Below, piece by piece: positions 34,463 through 44,900 of a DNA stretch of 64,000 bases. A program made the position numbers and the translations under genes. Source of the DNA: an uncultured Litoreibacter sp. GTDB lineage: Bacteria; Pseudomonadota; Alphaproteobacteria; Rhodobacterales; Rhodobacteraceae. The notes below the pieces were generated by a model that worked only from the letters and a program-made list of their open reading frames with translations, was not told the DNA's origin and did no database searches. Position 1 is the stretch's first letter. Each line of letters starts with the position of its first letter. Location of the stretch: NCBI RefSeq assembly GCF_947487515.1, contig NZ_CANKWO010000004.1, positions 248,001 to 312,000 of the forward strand, read 5' to 3'.

Positions 34463-35149
34463 ATGAGCTATGTTATCCCTCCCGCAGCGCAAGCATCAGT
34501 CGCAGTCGACGGAACGTCCGACCGTTTTCCGGTCCGTCGTATCTTCTGTGTGGGGCGCAACTACGCAGAACACATCCGCGAAATGGGCAATGACGAACGG
34601 GACCCGCCATTCTACTTCACCAAACCGGCGGATGCGGTCGTCGAGACGGGCACTCAGATACCCTATCCTGTGGCGACCACGGACCTACATCATGAAGTGG
34701 AACTAGTGTTGGCAATTGGTGCCGGTGGGGCAAACATAGCCCCCGAGGCGGCGCTGGGCCACATTTGGGGCGCAGCGGTGGGCATCGACTTTACGCGAAG
34801 AGACTTGCAGGCGCAGGCCAAGGCCGCAGGCCGGCCATGGGACATGGCAAAAGGGTTTGACCGCTCCGCGCCTATCGGGGCGATTTTGCCATTGGAACAG
34901 GCCGGGCCTTTGAAAAACGGCGCAATCAGCATGTTGGTGAATGGCGAGACCCGACAGACCGGTGATTTGTCGCAAATGATCTGGCCGGTCGCAGAGTGTG
35001 TGGCGCATCTCTCGACATTGGTCACGCTGGCCCCGGGGGATTTGATCATGACCGGAACACCCGCCGGAGTGTCGGCCGTGGGGCGCGGTGACCTGTTGGA
35101 GGCGCGCATCGACGGACTGCCGGTGCTGACACTGCAAATCGCGGCATAA
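34463..35149 (+). CDS. Fumarylacetoacetate hydrolase-family protein
   Basis: A 228-residue FAH-fold enzyme, which cleaves C-C bonds in fumarylpyruvate, acylpyruvate or related diketo acids using a divalent metal. Visible marks: IFCVGRNYAEH, PPFYFTKPADAV, the HHEVELVLAIG metal-binding glutamates, and MTGTPAGVSAVGRGD. Length fits the short monofunctional (fumarylpyruvate hydrolase/YcgM-like) form. No aromatic-catabolism genes are adjacent, so the exact substrate is open. Confidence 0.9.
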   Translation: MSYVIPPAAQASVAVDGTSDRFPVRRIFCVGRNYAEHIREMGNDERDPPFYFTKPADAVVETGTQIPYPVATTDLHHEVELVLAIGAGGANIAPEAALGHIWGAAVGIDFTRRDLQAQAKAAGRPWDMAKGFDRSAPIGAILPLEQAGPLKNGAISMLVNGETRQTGDLSQMIWPVAECVAHLSTLVTLAPGDLIMTGTPAGVSAVGRGDLLEARIDGLPVLTLQIAA

Positions 35150-35190
35150 AGCGGCAACGACTGCATGAGGCGCCCAAAGTGATGCGGCCC

Positions 35191-35234
35191 CGTCATCCGC
35201 CGATCAAGGAACGCCCCCTTCGGGCAAGATGACG
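35191..35234. terminator. Possible terminator between convergent FAH and zinT genes
   Basis: CGTCATC (35191-35197) pairs with GATGACG (35228-35234), enclosing an inner GCCC/GGGC stem. It lies between convergent stops. T-tracts are weak, so the call is tentative. Confidence 0.35.
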
Positions 35235-35243
35235 TCCCCTGTT

Positions 35244-35891
35244 TTAGTGCGCCTGCATTTGCGCCGAGATTTCCGCAGGGGTAAGCGAGGCGGGGAAATA
35301 CGTGGGCCAATTGGTCAACTCCTTCAACAAAGCCGCGCGGTCATCGCCCCAATATAGGTGATAGTGGTCAGAAGGTTCTGGCGCGATCTTATGGTCACTA
35401 AACTGGAAGAAATCTGGTGCATCGGGATCTCCACCGACCTTTTGGAATACGAAGCGGACACCTCGCCGACCAGAATCGTAGGTCAAAACCTCAAAGCCGT
35501 CGTCTTCGTATTGGCCCTGAACCGATCCGCCTTTGCGGAAGAAGGTCGCCGTATCGCCTTGGAACAAGATGCGGTCCACATCGGTTGCATATCCTGTAGA
35601 GTAATAAGCTTTGTATTCGTCAAAGGTCTTCTGGCCGTGCTCTGCCTTGTGACGCATCACGTCATCCAAATTTCCATTTTGCAACAAAGGGTAGACAGAC
35701 TGCCAGTCACCGGCCCAGTCGGACAAGGGGCGTGGCTGTATCTGGGCGTCGTCGAAGATGCCTTTGTAGATGTCGTCAGCGGTATGGCTATGGGTGTGGG
35801 TTGGCTTTTTGGTTTCTGCGGCAAGTGTCGAGGTCGTAGCTACTATACCCAAAAGGGCGAGGATGCTGATGAAGTTGGAGGGTGTAGACAT
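35244..35891 (-). CDS. zinT: ZinT-family periplasmic zinc-binding protein
   Basis: A 215-residue exported protein: signal peptide, a His-containing linker (THTHSHT), then IYKGIFDDAQIQPRPLSDWAGDWQSVYPLL, the highly recognisable opening of the ZinT/YodA calycin domain. It continues with MRHKAEHGQKTF and ends with FFQFSDHKIAPEPSDHYHLYWG, which holds metal-ligand histidines. ZinT scavenges zinc in the periplasm under limitation and hands it to ZnuA-type importers. ATG 35891 is chosen over the TTG at 35906. A Zur-like palindrome lies about 50 nt upstream. No znuABC genes are in the window. Confidence 0.93.
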   Translation of the reverse strand: MSTPSNFISILALLGIVATTSTLAAETKKPTHTHSHTADDIYKGIFDDAQIQPRPLSDWAGDWQSVYPLLQNGNLDDVMRHKAEHGQKTFDEYKAYYSTGYATDVDRILFQGDTATFFRKGGSVQGQYEDDGFEVLTYDSGRRGVRFVFQKVGGDPDAPDFFQFSDHKIAPEPSDHYHLYWGDDRAALLKELTNWPTYFPASLTPAEISAQMQAH

Positions 35892-35937
35892 TATAGAAGG
35901 GTCCAATCTTGGTGGGGGTAAAGGGAGTGATTCGATA

Positions 35938-35952
35938 TGTTATACTATAACA
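35938..35952. promoter_or_regulatory. Zur-like box upstream of zinT
   Basis: TGTTATA-C-TATAACA, a perfect palindrome with 7-bp arms, 46 nt upstream of the zinT ATG. Alphaproteobacterial Zur sites have TGTTAT..ATAACA cores, and zinT is a classical Zur target, so zinc-dependent repression is the expected role. Confidence 0.72.
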
Positions 35953-36107
35953 AGTGAGGTGCTACCGCATCGCCCAACCACCAGCAACTTGAAATTCTAC
36001 GATCTTGCCTTGAACTGGATTAGAACCTTTGACACAGGATGTATGAAATTCTGGAAGGGCGTCTGAACCGGCAGCCTTTTCCTACGCTGACCGCTTGGAG
36101 CGCCACT

Positions 36108-37025
36108 ATGACCATCACCCATCTTGTTACCCATTCCGGCGGCTTTCACGCCGATGAGTTGCTGTCATCCGTCGTGCTGACCCGTTTGTTCCCACAGGCT
36201 GAACTGCTGCGCAGTCGGGACAAGCAGGTGATTGCGCCTGCTCCGAACAAGATTATCTATGACGTGGGCGGTGCCTATGACGCCGAAGCACAAATCTTCG
36301 ATCACCATCAGCGCCCCGGTCCTTTGCGCGAAGAGGGGGAGCCCTATAGCTCTTTCGGGTTGATTTGGGCGCATTACGGACGGGATTACCTGACAGCACT
36401 GGACGTACCTGCGGAAGATCAAGAGGTAATTCACGCCAAGTTTGATGCCAAATTCGTGCTGCCAATCGACTTGTTGGACAATGGCGCGATGGAGCCATCG
36501 GTGGCAGGCCCGCTTTCCATTTTGACGCTGCCTTCGCTTTTGGGAAGCCTGAAGCCTGTGTTCGATGACGCCTCACCAACCGCGGATGACGATGCATTCA
36601 TGAACGCCCTGCCGATTGCACGCAGCTTTATCGAGGCGCAAATCCGGAATTTTGCTGCCAAAGCACGCGCGGCAGGGCTTGTGAGGGAAGCGATCGCGGC
36701 GGCGGGCGCCTCTGCGATTTTGGAGTTGCCGATGGGAATGCCTTACCGCTCCGAGTTGGATAAAGCCGAAGCCGACCATATCTTGTTTGTCGTGACACCA
36801 CGAGGCGATGACTGGACCTTGGGGGGGATCAAATTGTCAAACGACACCTTTGAGCAGCGCGCGGATTTGCCTGAGGCTTGGGCGGGCCTCACGGATGCTG
36901 ACCTCGAAGCTGCCAGCGGTGTGAAAGGCGCGAAATTTTGCCACACTGCCCGCTTTATCGCGGTCGCCAACTCTCGCGAGGCGATTTTGGAAATGGCCAA
37001 TTTAGCGGTGCAAGAAGCGCAGTGA
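36108..37025 (+). CDS. MYG1-family (UPF0160) metal-dependent hydrolase
   Basis: A 305-residue protein. THSGGFHADELLSSVVLTRL, IYDVGGAYD and IFDHHQ are the conserved MYG1 motifs, with His and Asp clusters like those of DHH phosphoesterases. Eukaryotic MYG1 is reported as a 3'-5' RNA exonuclease; bacterial members are less studied. ATG 36108 precedes the conserved start; the frame extends upstream without similarity. Function here is inferred only from the family. Confidence 0.9.
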   Translation: MTITHLVTHSGGFHADELLSSVVLTRLFPQAELLRSRDKQVIAPAPNKIIYDVGGAYDAEAQIFDHHQRPGPLREEGEPYSSFGLIWAHYGRDYLTALDVPAEDQEVIHAKFDAKFVLPIDLLDNGAMEPSVAGPLSILTLPSLLGSLKPVFDDASPTADDDAFMNALPIARSFIEAQIRNFAAKARAAGLVREAIAAAGASAILELPMGMPYRSELDKAEADHILFVVTPRGDDWTLGGIKLSNDTFEQRADLPEAWAGLTDADLEAASGVKGAKFCHTARFIAVANSREAILEMANLAVQEAQ

Positions 37026-37138
37026 CGTCTTGTTAACCCAACTCGAAATGCTTCAGCAGTAAAAGCCGCTTTGCAGCAGATGGTTGCGCTCAACTGTCAA
37101 AACAGGGCATTTGAGGCGCATAAGTTGGAAAGTGTCGA

Positions 37139-38158
37139 ATGGCGGAACAGAAATTCATATCGAAGCAAGTGGCTAGCACTGTGACCACAGCCGCACGCTT
37201 TAGCGTGGCCCCGATGATGGACTGGACGGACCGTCATTGCCGGTATTTTCATCGCCTGATATCGAAGAACGCGTTGCTGTATACCGAAATGGTAACTGCT
37301 CCGGCATTGGTTCGCGGTGGGGCGGTGCATCTGCTTGATTTCTCGCCGCAGGAGCACCCCGTGGCAGTGCAGCTCGGTGGCTCTGATCCTGCGGAGTTGG
37401 CGCAAGCGTCATTGCTCTGTGCGCAGCGGGGTTATGACGAGATAAACTTGAATGTAGGTTGCCCATCTGATCGCGTGCAGTCCGGCTTTTTCGGGGCTGT
37501 TTTGATGGAGCGCGCCCCATTGGTCGCCGAATGCGTTTCCGCAATGATCAAAGCGCAACCCGTTGAAGTTACAGTGAAATGCCGCATTGGAGTGGATGAC
37601 CAAGACCCGGAAGTTGTGCTGCCGGATTTCCTAAGCCGTGTCCGTGATGCAGGTGTCAGCCGCGTGACAATCCATGCCCGCAAAGCATGGTTGCAAGGGC
37701 TAAGCCCCAAGGAAAACCGTGATATTCCGCCGTTGGACTATGACATCGTGCACCGGATGAAAAAGGCCTTTCCTGATATGCATATCTCGCTCAACGGCGG
37801 GTTGGATGGGCTCGAAGCTGGGCTGCCGCATCTGGAAACTCTCGATGGGCTGATGTACGGGCGCGCGGCTTATCATCAGCCTTGGGATATTTTGCGCGAT
37901 GTGGACGAATTGGTCTTTGGCGCGCCCCGTCAAAGTAAAACCCGCGTTGATGTGGTGCATGAAATGCTCCCCTATATTGATCAACATGTGGAAGCGGGCG
38001 GAAAGCTGGGGCAGGTTGCGCGCCATATGTTGGGGCTTTTCGCTGGGCAACCTGGGGCGCGGGGATGGCGGCGCACGCTTTCAGATGGGGCCCACCGCGC
38101 GGGTGCGGGCAGCGCCTTGGTGCTCGAAGCGTTGGAATCGGTGCAAGAAGCCGCCTAG
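37139..38158 (+). CDS. dusA: tRNA-dihydrouridine synthase A
   Basis: A 339-residue FMN enzyme that reduces uridine in the tRNA D-loop. SVAPMMDWTDRHCRYFHRL at the N-terminus and ALLYTEMV are DusA-specific. The catalytic cysteine is Cys108 in NVGCPSDRVQSG. It is followed by NGGL and YGRAAYHQPW in the second half of the barrel. Length matches DusA. It is monocistronic and converges with an RNA methyltransferase gene. Confidence 0.95.
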   Translation: MAEQKFISKQVASTVTTAARFSVAPMMDWTDRHCRYFHRLISKNALLYTEMVTAPALVRGGAVHLLDFSPQEHPVAVQLGGSDPAELAQASLLCAQRGYDEINLNVGCPSDRVQSGFFGAVLMERAPLVAECVSAMIKAQPVEVTVKCRIGVDDQDPEVVLPDFLSRVRDAGVSRVTIHARKAWLQGLSPKENRDIPPLDYDIVHRMKKAFPDMHISLNGGLDGLEAGLPHLETLDGLMYGRAAYHQPWDILRDVDELVFGAPRQSKTRVDVVHEMLPYIDQHVEAGGKLGQVARHMLGLFAGQPGARGWRRTLSDGAHRAGAGSALVLEALESVQEAA

Positions 38159-38188
38159 CCAAATGCTGGGCGCGTCGGGGCCATATCT

Positions 38189-38210
38189 TTCAGCGGCGAC
38201 TGCCGCTGAA
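38189..38210. terminator. Hairpin between convergent dusA and methyltransferase genes
   Basis: TTCAGCGGC (38189-38197) and GCCGCTGAA (38202-38210) form a perfect 9-bp stem with a 4-nt loop (GACT). No T-tract follows on either strand, so it may be a factor-assisted terminator or 3'-end stabiliser. Confidence 0.5.
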
Positions 38211-38254
38211 GGTGGTGTTGTTCGAAATTTCCAAACCTGCTTTGGTCAGTTTTT

Positions 38255-39361
38255 CTACTTCAAAGGGGGCGTCTGGAACAGCCAGACCTTCATGCCGCCA
38301 TGCGGTACGGCTTCGCTTTGAGAGAGGGGCAAACCAGTGGCCTTGGCCAAACCGGGTTCTGAGGTGACAAGCGCCACCCGCCAACCTTTGAAATGCGCTT
38401 TCATCACTTTTCCAAAGGTGCCGTATAGCGCGAACAATTGCTTCTTGTCCCCGATCCGCCCACCGTAAGGCGGGTTCACGATGACCAACCCCGCATCGCC
38501 TTCGGGGCGGGTCAACTCTGCCAAAGGGAGGCACTGGAAGTCGCAAAGTGCCGAGACCCCTGCGCGGTTCGCATTGCCACTTGCCCCCTTGATAGTGCCC
38601 GCATCGCGGTCCGAGCCAAACAATCGCGCAGGGCCTTTGACGAGATTGACCGAGCGCCGCAATGCCGCGTAATCCACGTCGTCAAAACTCGCCAAGGCCT
38701 CAAAGGCAAAGCTGCGCGAGCGGCCTGCTTGCAAGTTTTCGGCAATTTCTGCCGCCTCAATGATGAAGGTGCCAGAGCCGCACATCGGGTCCAAAACCGG
38801 CTCAACCCCGTCGTATCCGGCTTGACGCAGAAACAATGCGGCCATGTTTTCGCGCATGGGCGCTTTGCCCACGGCCTCCTTATGGCCGCGTTTGTGCAGG
38901 CTTTCGCCTGAGGTGTCGACGCTGAGGGTGACGATGTTTTGCTCAATGCGAATTTTAAGGGTGACGTCGCCGTCTGGGGACGGTGTCATGCCATGCTTCT
39001 TCAGCGCCCGTTCAACCCGTTCGGTGGCCGCGCCCGCGTGGTAAATTTTGGACCGTTTGCATGTGGCCTCCACCCGAACCGTGGTTCCGGAGTAAAACGT
39101 CTCGTCCCACGGGAATTCATCCGCGCGGTGATCCAGCCCCGCAAGGCTCATGGCGCGAAACGACCCGATGCGCGCCAACACTTTCGTGGCGCCGCGTAGT
39201 TCCAGATTAAGCCGCCAGACATCCGCCCAATTGCCCATCATGGTCACGCCACCTGGGCCATAACGCGCGTCCTTGTAGCCCAAGGCGCGGAACTCCGGCA
39301 GCAAAGCAGGTTCCAACCCCGGAGGGGCCACGGCGAAGATTTCAATCAGATCATCAGTCAT
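38255..39361 (-). CDS. THUMP-domain class I SAM-dependent RNA methyltransferase (RlmL/YpsC type)
   Basis: A 368-residue protein. A THUMP-like RNA-binding N-terminus (about 1-160) precedes a Rossmann methyltransferase domain with DPMCGSGT (191-198) and the base-binding NPPYGGR (296-302). This fits the guanine-N2 methyltransferases acting on 23S rRNA G2445 or related sites. ATG 39361 is preferred over 39373 because the family N-terminus (DLIEIFAVAPPGLE) starts there. The RlmK half of the fused enterobacterial enzyme is absent. Confidence 0.9.
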   Translation of the reverse strand: MTDDLIEIFAVAPPGLEPALLPEFRALGYKDARYGPGGVTMMGNWADVWRLNLELRGATKVLARIGSFRAMSLAGLDHRADEFPWDETFYSGTTVRVEATCKRSKIYHAGAATERVERALKKHGMTPSPDGDVTLKIRIEQNIVTLSVDTSGESLHKRGHKEAVGKAPMRENMAALFLRQAGYDGVEPVLDPMCGSGTFIIEAAEIAENLQAGRSRSFAFEALASFDDVDYAALRRSVNLVKGPARLFGSDRDAGTIKGASGNANRAGVSALCDFQCLPLAELTRPEGDAGLVIVNPPYGGRIGDKKQLFALYGTFGKVMKAHFKGWRVALVTSEPGLAKATGLPLSQSEAVPHGGMKVWLFQTPPLK

Positions 39362-39394
39362 GGCCCCGTCCATAGGGCCATGGGCCGCAAGACG

Positions 39395-39622
39395 CTAGCC
39401 AATACGCGATTTTCGCCCGCCGCGACGCTTCTTCAAACGCCCCACACGGCTGGGTAGCTCTTTCATCAGCTCGGCGCGGTCTTCATTGGACATGCGTCCC
39501 CAAGCGGCAATTTCGTCAATGCTGCGCAAACATCCGGTGCAAATGCGCTCTGCCGGATGAACGACGCAGATGTTGATGCATGGGCTTTGCACCTCGTCGC
39601 GTTTCCAAATGTCGTCGCTCAT
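39395..39622 (-). CDS. DUF1289 family protein
   Basis: A 75-residue protein with four cysteines in SPCINICVVHPAERICTGCLRSIDEIAAW, the fixed DUF1289 pattern, and a basic Arg/Lys-rich tail. The cysteine set suggests a bound metal or Fe-S cluster, but no function is established. It overlaps ruvX by 4 nt. Confidence 0.9.
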   Translation of the reverse strand: MSDDIWKRDEVQSPCINICVVHPAERICTGCLRSIDEIAAWGRMSNEDRAELMKELPSRVGRLKKRRGGRKSRIG

Positions 39623-40101
39623 GGGTTGGCCTTTATGTGGCGGATGCGGTCTAGCGCTCCTTGCAAGATAAACCCTGCGGCGACGTGATCAATGACCTCG
39701 GCGCGACGTTTTCGGGATGTATCCGCCTCCAACAAGGCCCGTTCGGCCGCAACGGTGGAAAGGCGCTCGTCCCAAAAGGTGATCGGCAGCTCTGTCAGGC
39801 GCGATAGATTGCGTGCGAAGGCGCGGGTGGATTGAACACGTGGCCCTTCGGATCCATCCATGTTCAATGGCAGCCCCAGCACGATCCCCGCGATGTCGCG
39901 TTTGTCCATGATGGTGATCAATGCGGCGGCATCTACGCCAAATTTCTTTCGCTTGATGGTTTCCAACGGGGTGGCCACCGACATGAAACTATCCGAGACC
40001 GCCACCCCTAAGGTCACCGTTCCCAAATCCAGCCCGACGATCGGGCGCATGTTAGGCAAGGCGTCTGAAAACGCAGTTATGTCGTCGTAGATTTCGCCCA
40101 T
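39619..40101 (-). CDS. ruvX: Putative pre-16S rRNA nuclease / Holliday junction resolvase-like RuvX (YqgF)
   Basis: A 160-residue RNase H-fold protein: VGLDLGTVTLGVAVSD with the first catalytic Asp, IVLGLPLNMDGSEGPRVQSTRAFA, then FWDERLSTVAAERALLEAD. YqgF is needed for 16S rRNA 5'-end maturation. ATG 40101 follows GGGGA; the frame continues upstream another 54 codons without family similarity. The first 20 residues (EIYDDITAFSDALP) are an extension common in related alphaproteobacterial proteins. Confidence 0.93.
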   Translation of the reverse strand: MGEIYDDITAFSDALPNMRPIVGLDLGTVTLGVAVSDSFMSVATPLETIKRKKFGVDAAALITIMDKRDIAGIVLGLPLNMDGSEGPRVQSTRAFARNLSRLTELPITFWDERLSTVAAERALLEADTSRKRRAEVIDHVAAGFILQGALDRIRHIKANP

Positions 40102-40292
40102 TTCATCCCCGTATTTGCCTCCCCCCAGATAGGGGCAGTCCGTGCCAAAAGTCCATCGTTGCCTGTCGCTTTTGCGCCCCCCACAAGCCTGCGTGTCGCA
40201 ACTAGGTCGTGATATGCCGAAACCGACGGGACGTGCGCCCCGTCGATACGTCAAAACGGGCACAACTTTGCCGCCCCAGGGGACCTTTTGTC

Positions 40293-41537
40293 ATGAAACG
40301 CTATTCAGCCTTTGCCATCGCCCGTGAAGCCTTTCGGTTTCACTCAGGCTGGGAGCGCGCGTGGCGCTCGCCTGCGCCCAAGAAGAAGTACAAAGTCATT
40401 GTCATCGGGGCAGGCGGGCACGGGTTGGCGACCGCCTATTACTTGGGCAAAAACCACGGCATCACCGATGTCGCAGTTATCGAGAAAGGCTGGCTTGGCG
40501 GCGGCAACACAGGGCGCAACACGACGATTATTCGTTCCAACTACCTGCAAGACCCGTCGGCGGCGATCTACGAGAAAGCCCGCTCCCTCTATGAGACCAT
40601 GTCGCAGGACCTCAACTACAACGTGATGTTCTCGCCGCGTGGGGTCCTCATGCTGGCCCAAACCCACCACGAGGTGCGGGGCTACCAGCGGACGGCCTAT
40701 GCCAACGCGCTGCAAGGAGTGAAGACGGAATTCATCGACGCGCAGACGGTTAAAGAAATCTGCCCGATCATGAACATTGACGGCCCGCGCTATCCGGTGC
40801 TGGGCGGGTTGTTCCAAGCGCGCGGCGGCACCGCGCGCCATGATGCGGTGGCTTGGGGGTACGCACGCGCCTGCTCCGACATGGGCATGGACATCATCCA
40901 GCAGTGCGAAGTCACCGGAGTGACCCGCGAAGGGGGCGAGGTCAAAGGTGTGACCACAACCAAAGGCGACATTGCCTGCGAAAAGCTGAGCATCGTTGTC
41001 GCGGGAAATTCCAGCCATGTGGCTGAAATGGCGGGGTTCCGGTTGCCGATTGAATCCGTGGCCTTGCAGGCGCTGGTCTCCGAGCCGATCAAGCCCTGCA
41101 TGGACATCGTCGTGATGGCCAATACGGTTCACGGCTACCTGTCACAATCCGACAAAGGCGAAATGGTGATCGGCGGTGGCACTGACGGGTACAACAATTA
41201 CACGCAACGCGGCTCGTTCCAACATGTCGAGGAGACGGTGCGCGCGCTGATCGAGACCTTCCCAATGCTGTCACGCTTGAAGATGTTGCGCCAATGGGGC
41301 GGCATCGTCGACGTCACAGGGGACCGATCGCCAATCCTGTCCAAAACCCCGCTTGGCAACTGTTTCATCAACGCGGGCTGGGGAACGGGCGGCTTCAAGG
41401 CGATCCCGGGGTCCGGTTGGGCGATGGCAGAGCTGGTCGCCACCGGCCACTCGCCGTTGACTGCCGAATTCGGCTTGGACCGCTTCAAAGAAGGTCGCTT
41501 CATCGACGAATCCGTCGCAGCAGGGGTGGCGCATTAA
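40293..41537 (+). CDS. soxB: Sarcosine oxidase beta subunit
   Basis: A 414-residue flavoprotein subunit of heterotetrameric sarcosine oxidase, which oxidatively demethylates sarcosine to glycine. It has the dinucleotide fold VIVIGAGGHGLATAYYLG (35-52) and GGTARHDAVAW, where His183 is the position expected to bind FMN covalently in this enzyme class. WGTGGFKAIPGSGW is the conserved C-terminal flavin-contact region. ATG 40293 gives the standard length. First gene of soxBDAG. Confidence 0.96.
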   Translation: MKRYSAFAIAREAFRFHSGWERAWRSPAPKKKYKVIVIGAGGHGLATAYYLGKNHGITDVAVIEKGWLGGGNTGRNTTIIRSNYLQDPSAAIYEKARSLYETMSQDLNYNVMFSPRGVLMLAQTHHEVRGYQRTAYANALQGVKTEFIDAQTVKEICPIMNIDGPRYPVLGGLFQARGGTARHDAVAWGYARACSDMGMDIIQQCEVTGVTREGGEVKGVTTTKGDIACEKLSIVVAGNSSHVAEMAGFRLPIESVALQALVSEPIKPCMDIVVMANTVHGYLSQSDKGEMVIGGGTDGYNNYTQRGSFQHVEETVRALIETFPMLSRLKMLRQWGGIVDVTGDRSPILSKTPLGNCFINAGWGTGGFKAIPGSGWAMAELVATGHSPLTAEFGLDRFKEGRFIDESVAAGVAH

Positions 41538-41579
41538 GATGCAGGGACAAACAGATATCCACTCACGCGGGAGCACCTC

Positions 41580-41918
41580 ATGCTGATCCTTGAATGCCCA
41601 TACTGCGGCGTAGAAGCCGAAGAAACAGAGCTGCATGCAGGCGGTCAGGCGCATATCAAGCGTGAAACCGTTGGCTCGGATGATGACGCGTTTGAGCATT
41701 ACCTGTTCTCGCGGGCCAACCCACGTGGCGTGCATCTGGAACGTTGGCGTCACGCGAATGGCTGCGGCAAGTGGTTTCACGCCGCCCGCAGCACGACCAC
41801 GCTTGAGGTGTTTGGCACATATTCTGCACAAACCTTTGAGCCGCCAAAGGCCATCGTCGATGCGATCACCGCCAAGCATCCGAATTGGTCGTTCGATCAG
41901 TGGAAAGACCTGTCATGA
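41580..41918 (+). CDS. soxD: Sarcosine oxidase delta subunit
   Basis: A 112-residue subunit with a zinc site: Cys6 and Cys9 in ECPYCG, and a third cysteine in NGCGKWF with a nearby His. It bridges the other subunits of the heterotetramer. Starts 42 nt after soxB and ends 33 nt before soxA. Length is at the longer end for the family. Confidence 0.95.
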   Translation: MLILECPYCGVEAEETELHAGGQAHIKRETVGSDDDAFEHYLFSRANPRGVHLERWRHANGCGKWFHAARSTTTLEVFGTYSAQTFEPPKAIVDAITAKHPNWSFDQWKDLS

Positions 41919-41951
41919 TCCGTCACCGCACTTCCAAGAAGGCCCAATGAT

Positions 41952-44900
41952 ATGAGCACCAGATTACCGACCGGTGGCCGACTGCTAAACACATCCAAGC
42001 AGATCTCGTTCAAGTTCAACGGCAAGCAATTGCGCGGGGTAGAGGGCGACACGCTGGCCTCGGCGCTATTGGCGAACAATCAAATGCTGATGGGGCGCTC
42101 GTTTAAATATCACCGCCCGCGCGGTGTTGTGGCGTCCGGCGCGGAAGAACCCAATGGTCTGGTGAACCTTGGTCAGGGCGGGCAGTTCGAGCCCAACGCC
42201 CGCGTCACCACAACCGAGCTGTTTGAAGGGCTGATTGCGGAAAGCCAAAACCACTGGCCCTCATTGGAATTCGACGTGGGCGTGGTCAACAATTACGCGT
42301 CACGGATGATGCCTGCGGGGTTCTACTACAAAACCTTCATGACGCCGGCCCCTGCGTGGAAGCATGTTTTTGAACCCTTCATTCGTCGCGCCGCCGGATT
42401 GGGCAAAGCACCGAAAGACCGCGACGCTGATCGCTATGAGCATTTTTATGCTTTCGTGGATGTTCTGGTCATTGGCGGGGGGATCGCAGGCCTGCAAGCT
42501 GCCAAAGCCGCAGGCGAGGCTGGCGCTAAAGTTTTGCTGGTTGAGCAGACAGCCCATTGGGGTGGTCGCGCCCCAGTTGATGGGGCCGAGATCGACGGTA
42601 TACCGGCCAGCGAATGGGTGAATAACACCCTGCAATATCTTGATAGAATGGACAATGTATCGGTTCGCGCCCGCGTGATGGGGGCAGGGGTATATGATCA
42701 CGGCTATGTCACGCTTTACGAGCGACTGAGCGACCATGCCCCAACCCAAGACGCCCCACGGCATCGCCTGTGGCGGGTGCGCGCGGGTCAAACCATCACC
42801 GCAACCGGCGCGATTGAACGTCCCTTGGCATTTGCTGGCAACGACATTCCTGGGGTGATGTTGGCCTCGGCTGTGCGTGACTATGCCACCAATTTTGGCG
42901 TCAGCATTGGGGACCGCACTGTGGTTGTGACCAATAACGACGATGCCTACCGGACAGCGATCACCTTGAAGAACGCGGGCTTGGACATCCCCGTTATCCT
43001 AGATGCTCGTGCAACGGGGGGCGGGGCGTTGGCTGATGACGCCCGCGCATTAGGTATCCGTGTAGAAAACGGCAAAGCCATCGCCAAGGTGAAGGGCGCC
43101 AAGCGGGTCACTGCGGTGGACATATGCGCCTATGCGGGGGAAGGCAGCTCTCTTGAGACGATCGAATGTGACGCGGTTGCCATGTCCGGCGGTTGGTCTC
43201 CGGTTGTGCATCTGTGGTCTCATTGCGGTGGCAAACTGATTTGGGACGAAGAGCAGGCTCATTTCCGCCCCAACGCAGAGGCGGCACCGGCTGGGGCAAA
43301 CGGAGAGGCGTTCGTTCTTACGGCGGGGATCGCCAATGGGGCGATGGACAGTGCCGCGGTGCTGCGTGACGCTGACACGGCGGGAAAACGGGCAGCGGAA
43401 CTCTTGGGCTTCAAGCCAACAAAGAACGCCCCGCCAAAGGCGCGCGCCGAAGAGATGGCGCCGCTTATGCCCGTTTGGAAAATGCCACAGGGCGCAGGCT
43501 ATAAGCTACGCTCCAAAATGTGGCTGGATTATCAGAACGATGTGAAGGTCTCTGATGTGCAACTTGCTGCCCAAGAGGGCTACGAGAGCGTCGAGCACAC
43601 GAAACGATACACCACAATCGGCATGGCGACAGATCAAGGTAAGTTGAGTAACATCAACGGCTTGGCTATTCTTGCGGACAGCTTGAATGCCCCGATCCCT
43701 GCCGTGGGGACGACGACTTTCCGCCCCCCCTATACGCCAATTTCTATGGGGTCGATCGCTGGTGAAGCCTCAAACGAGTTGTTCCAGCCGATCAACAAAA
43801 CACCGCTTCATGCTTGGGGTGAAGACAATGGTGCCGATTGGGAACCCGTAGGTCACTGGCGGCGCGCCTATTGCTATCAACGTGATGGCGAAACGGTAGA
43901 GCAGGCGGTTCACCGTGAGGTGTTGGCGACCAGAAACAGCCTTGGGCTGCTGGATGCCTCGACCCTTGGTAAGATCATCGTCAAAGGGCCGGATGCGGGC
44001 AAGTTCCTCGACATGCTTTACACCAATATGATGTCCAACCTGAAACCTGGAAAGTGCCGCTACGGGTTGATGTGCACGGAAAACGGGTTCTTGACGGATG
44101 ACGGGGTTGTCGCGCGCATAGATGACGACACTTGGTTGTGCCACACGACGACCGGTGGTGCGGCGCGTATCCACGGGCATATGGAAGAATGGTTGCAAAC
44201 CGAATGGTGGGACTGGAAGGTCTATACGGCCAATGTCACCGAACAATATGGCCAGATCGCGGTGGTGGGGCCGAATGCACGCAAGGTGCTAGAGAAGCTC
44301 AATGCGCAAGCCGGTGGTGGCATGGATGTGTCCAAAGAGGCGCTTGGCTTCATGGAATGGGCTGAAGGCAAGATCGGAGACTTCGACGCCCGCGTTTTCC
44401 GGATTTCATTCTCTGGAGAGTTATCCTTCGAGATCGCAGTGCCCGCCAGCCAAACCCGCGCCTTTTGGGATGCGTTGCATGAGGCAGGGGCCGAATTTGA
44501 CGCAACGGCCTATGGGACGGAGGCGTTGCATATTTTGCGCGCCGAAAAAGGCTTCATCATGATCGGGGATGAAACCGATGGCACGATCATCCCGCAAGAC
44601 CTTGGGTTGAACTGGGCCTTGTCCAAGAAGAAAGACGACTATCTTGGCAAGCGCGCTCAGCAACGCATCCATATGACGGATCCGAGCCGTTGGCAGCTTG
44701 TGGGGTTGGAAACGCTTGACGGGTCGACCTTGCCTGATGGGGCCTATGCGGTCGCGGATGGCAAAAACGTCAATGGTCAACGCAATACGCAAGGGCGGGT
44801 AACCTCGACCTATCACTCGCCAACCTTGGGCAAAGGAATTGCCATGGGGCTGGTGCTCAATGGGCCGGACCGGATGGGAGAGGTGATCAATTTCCCCGCC

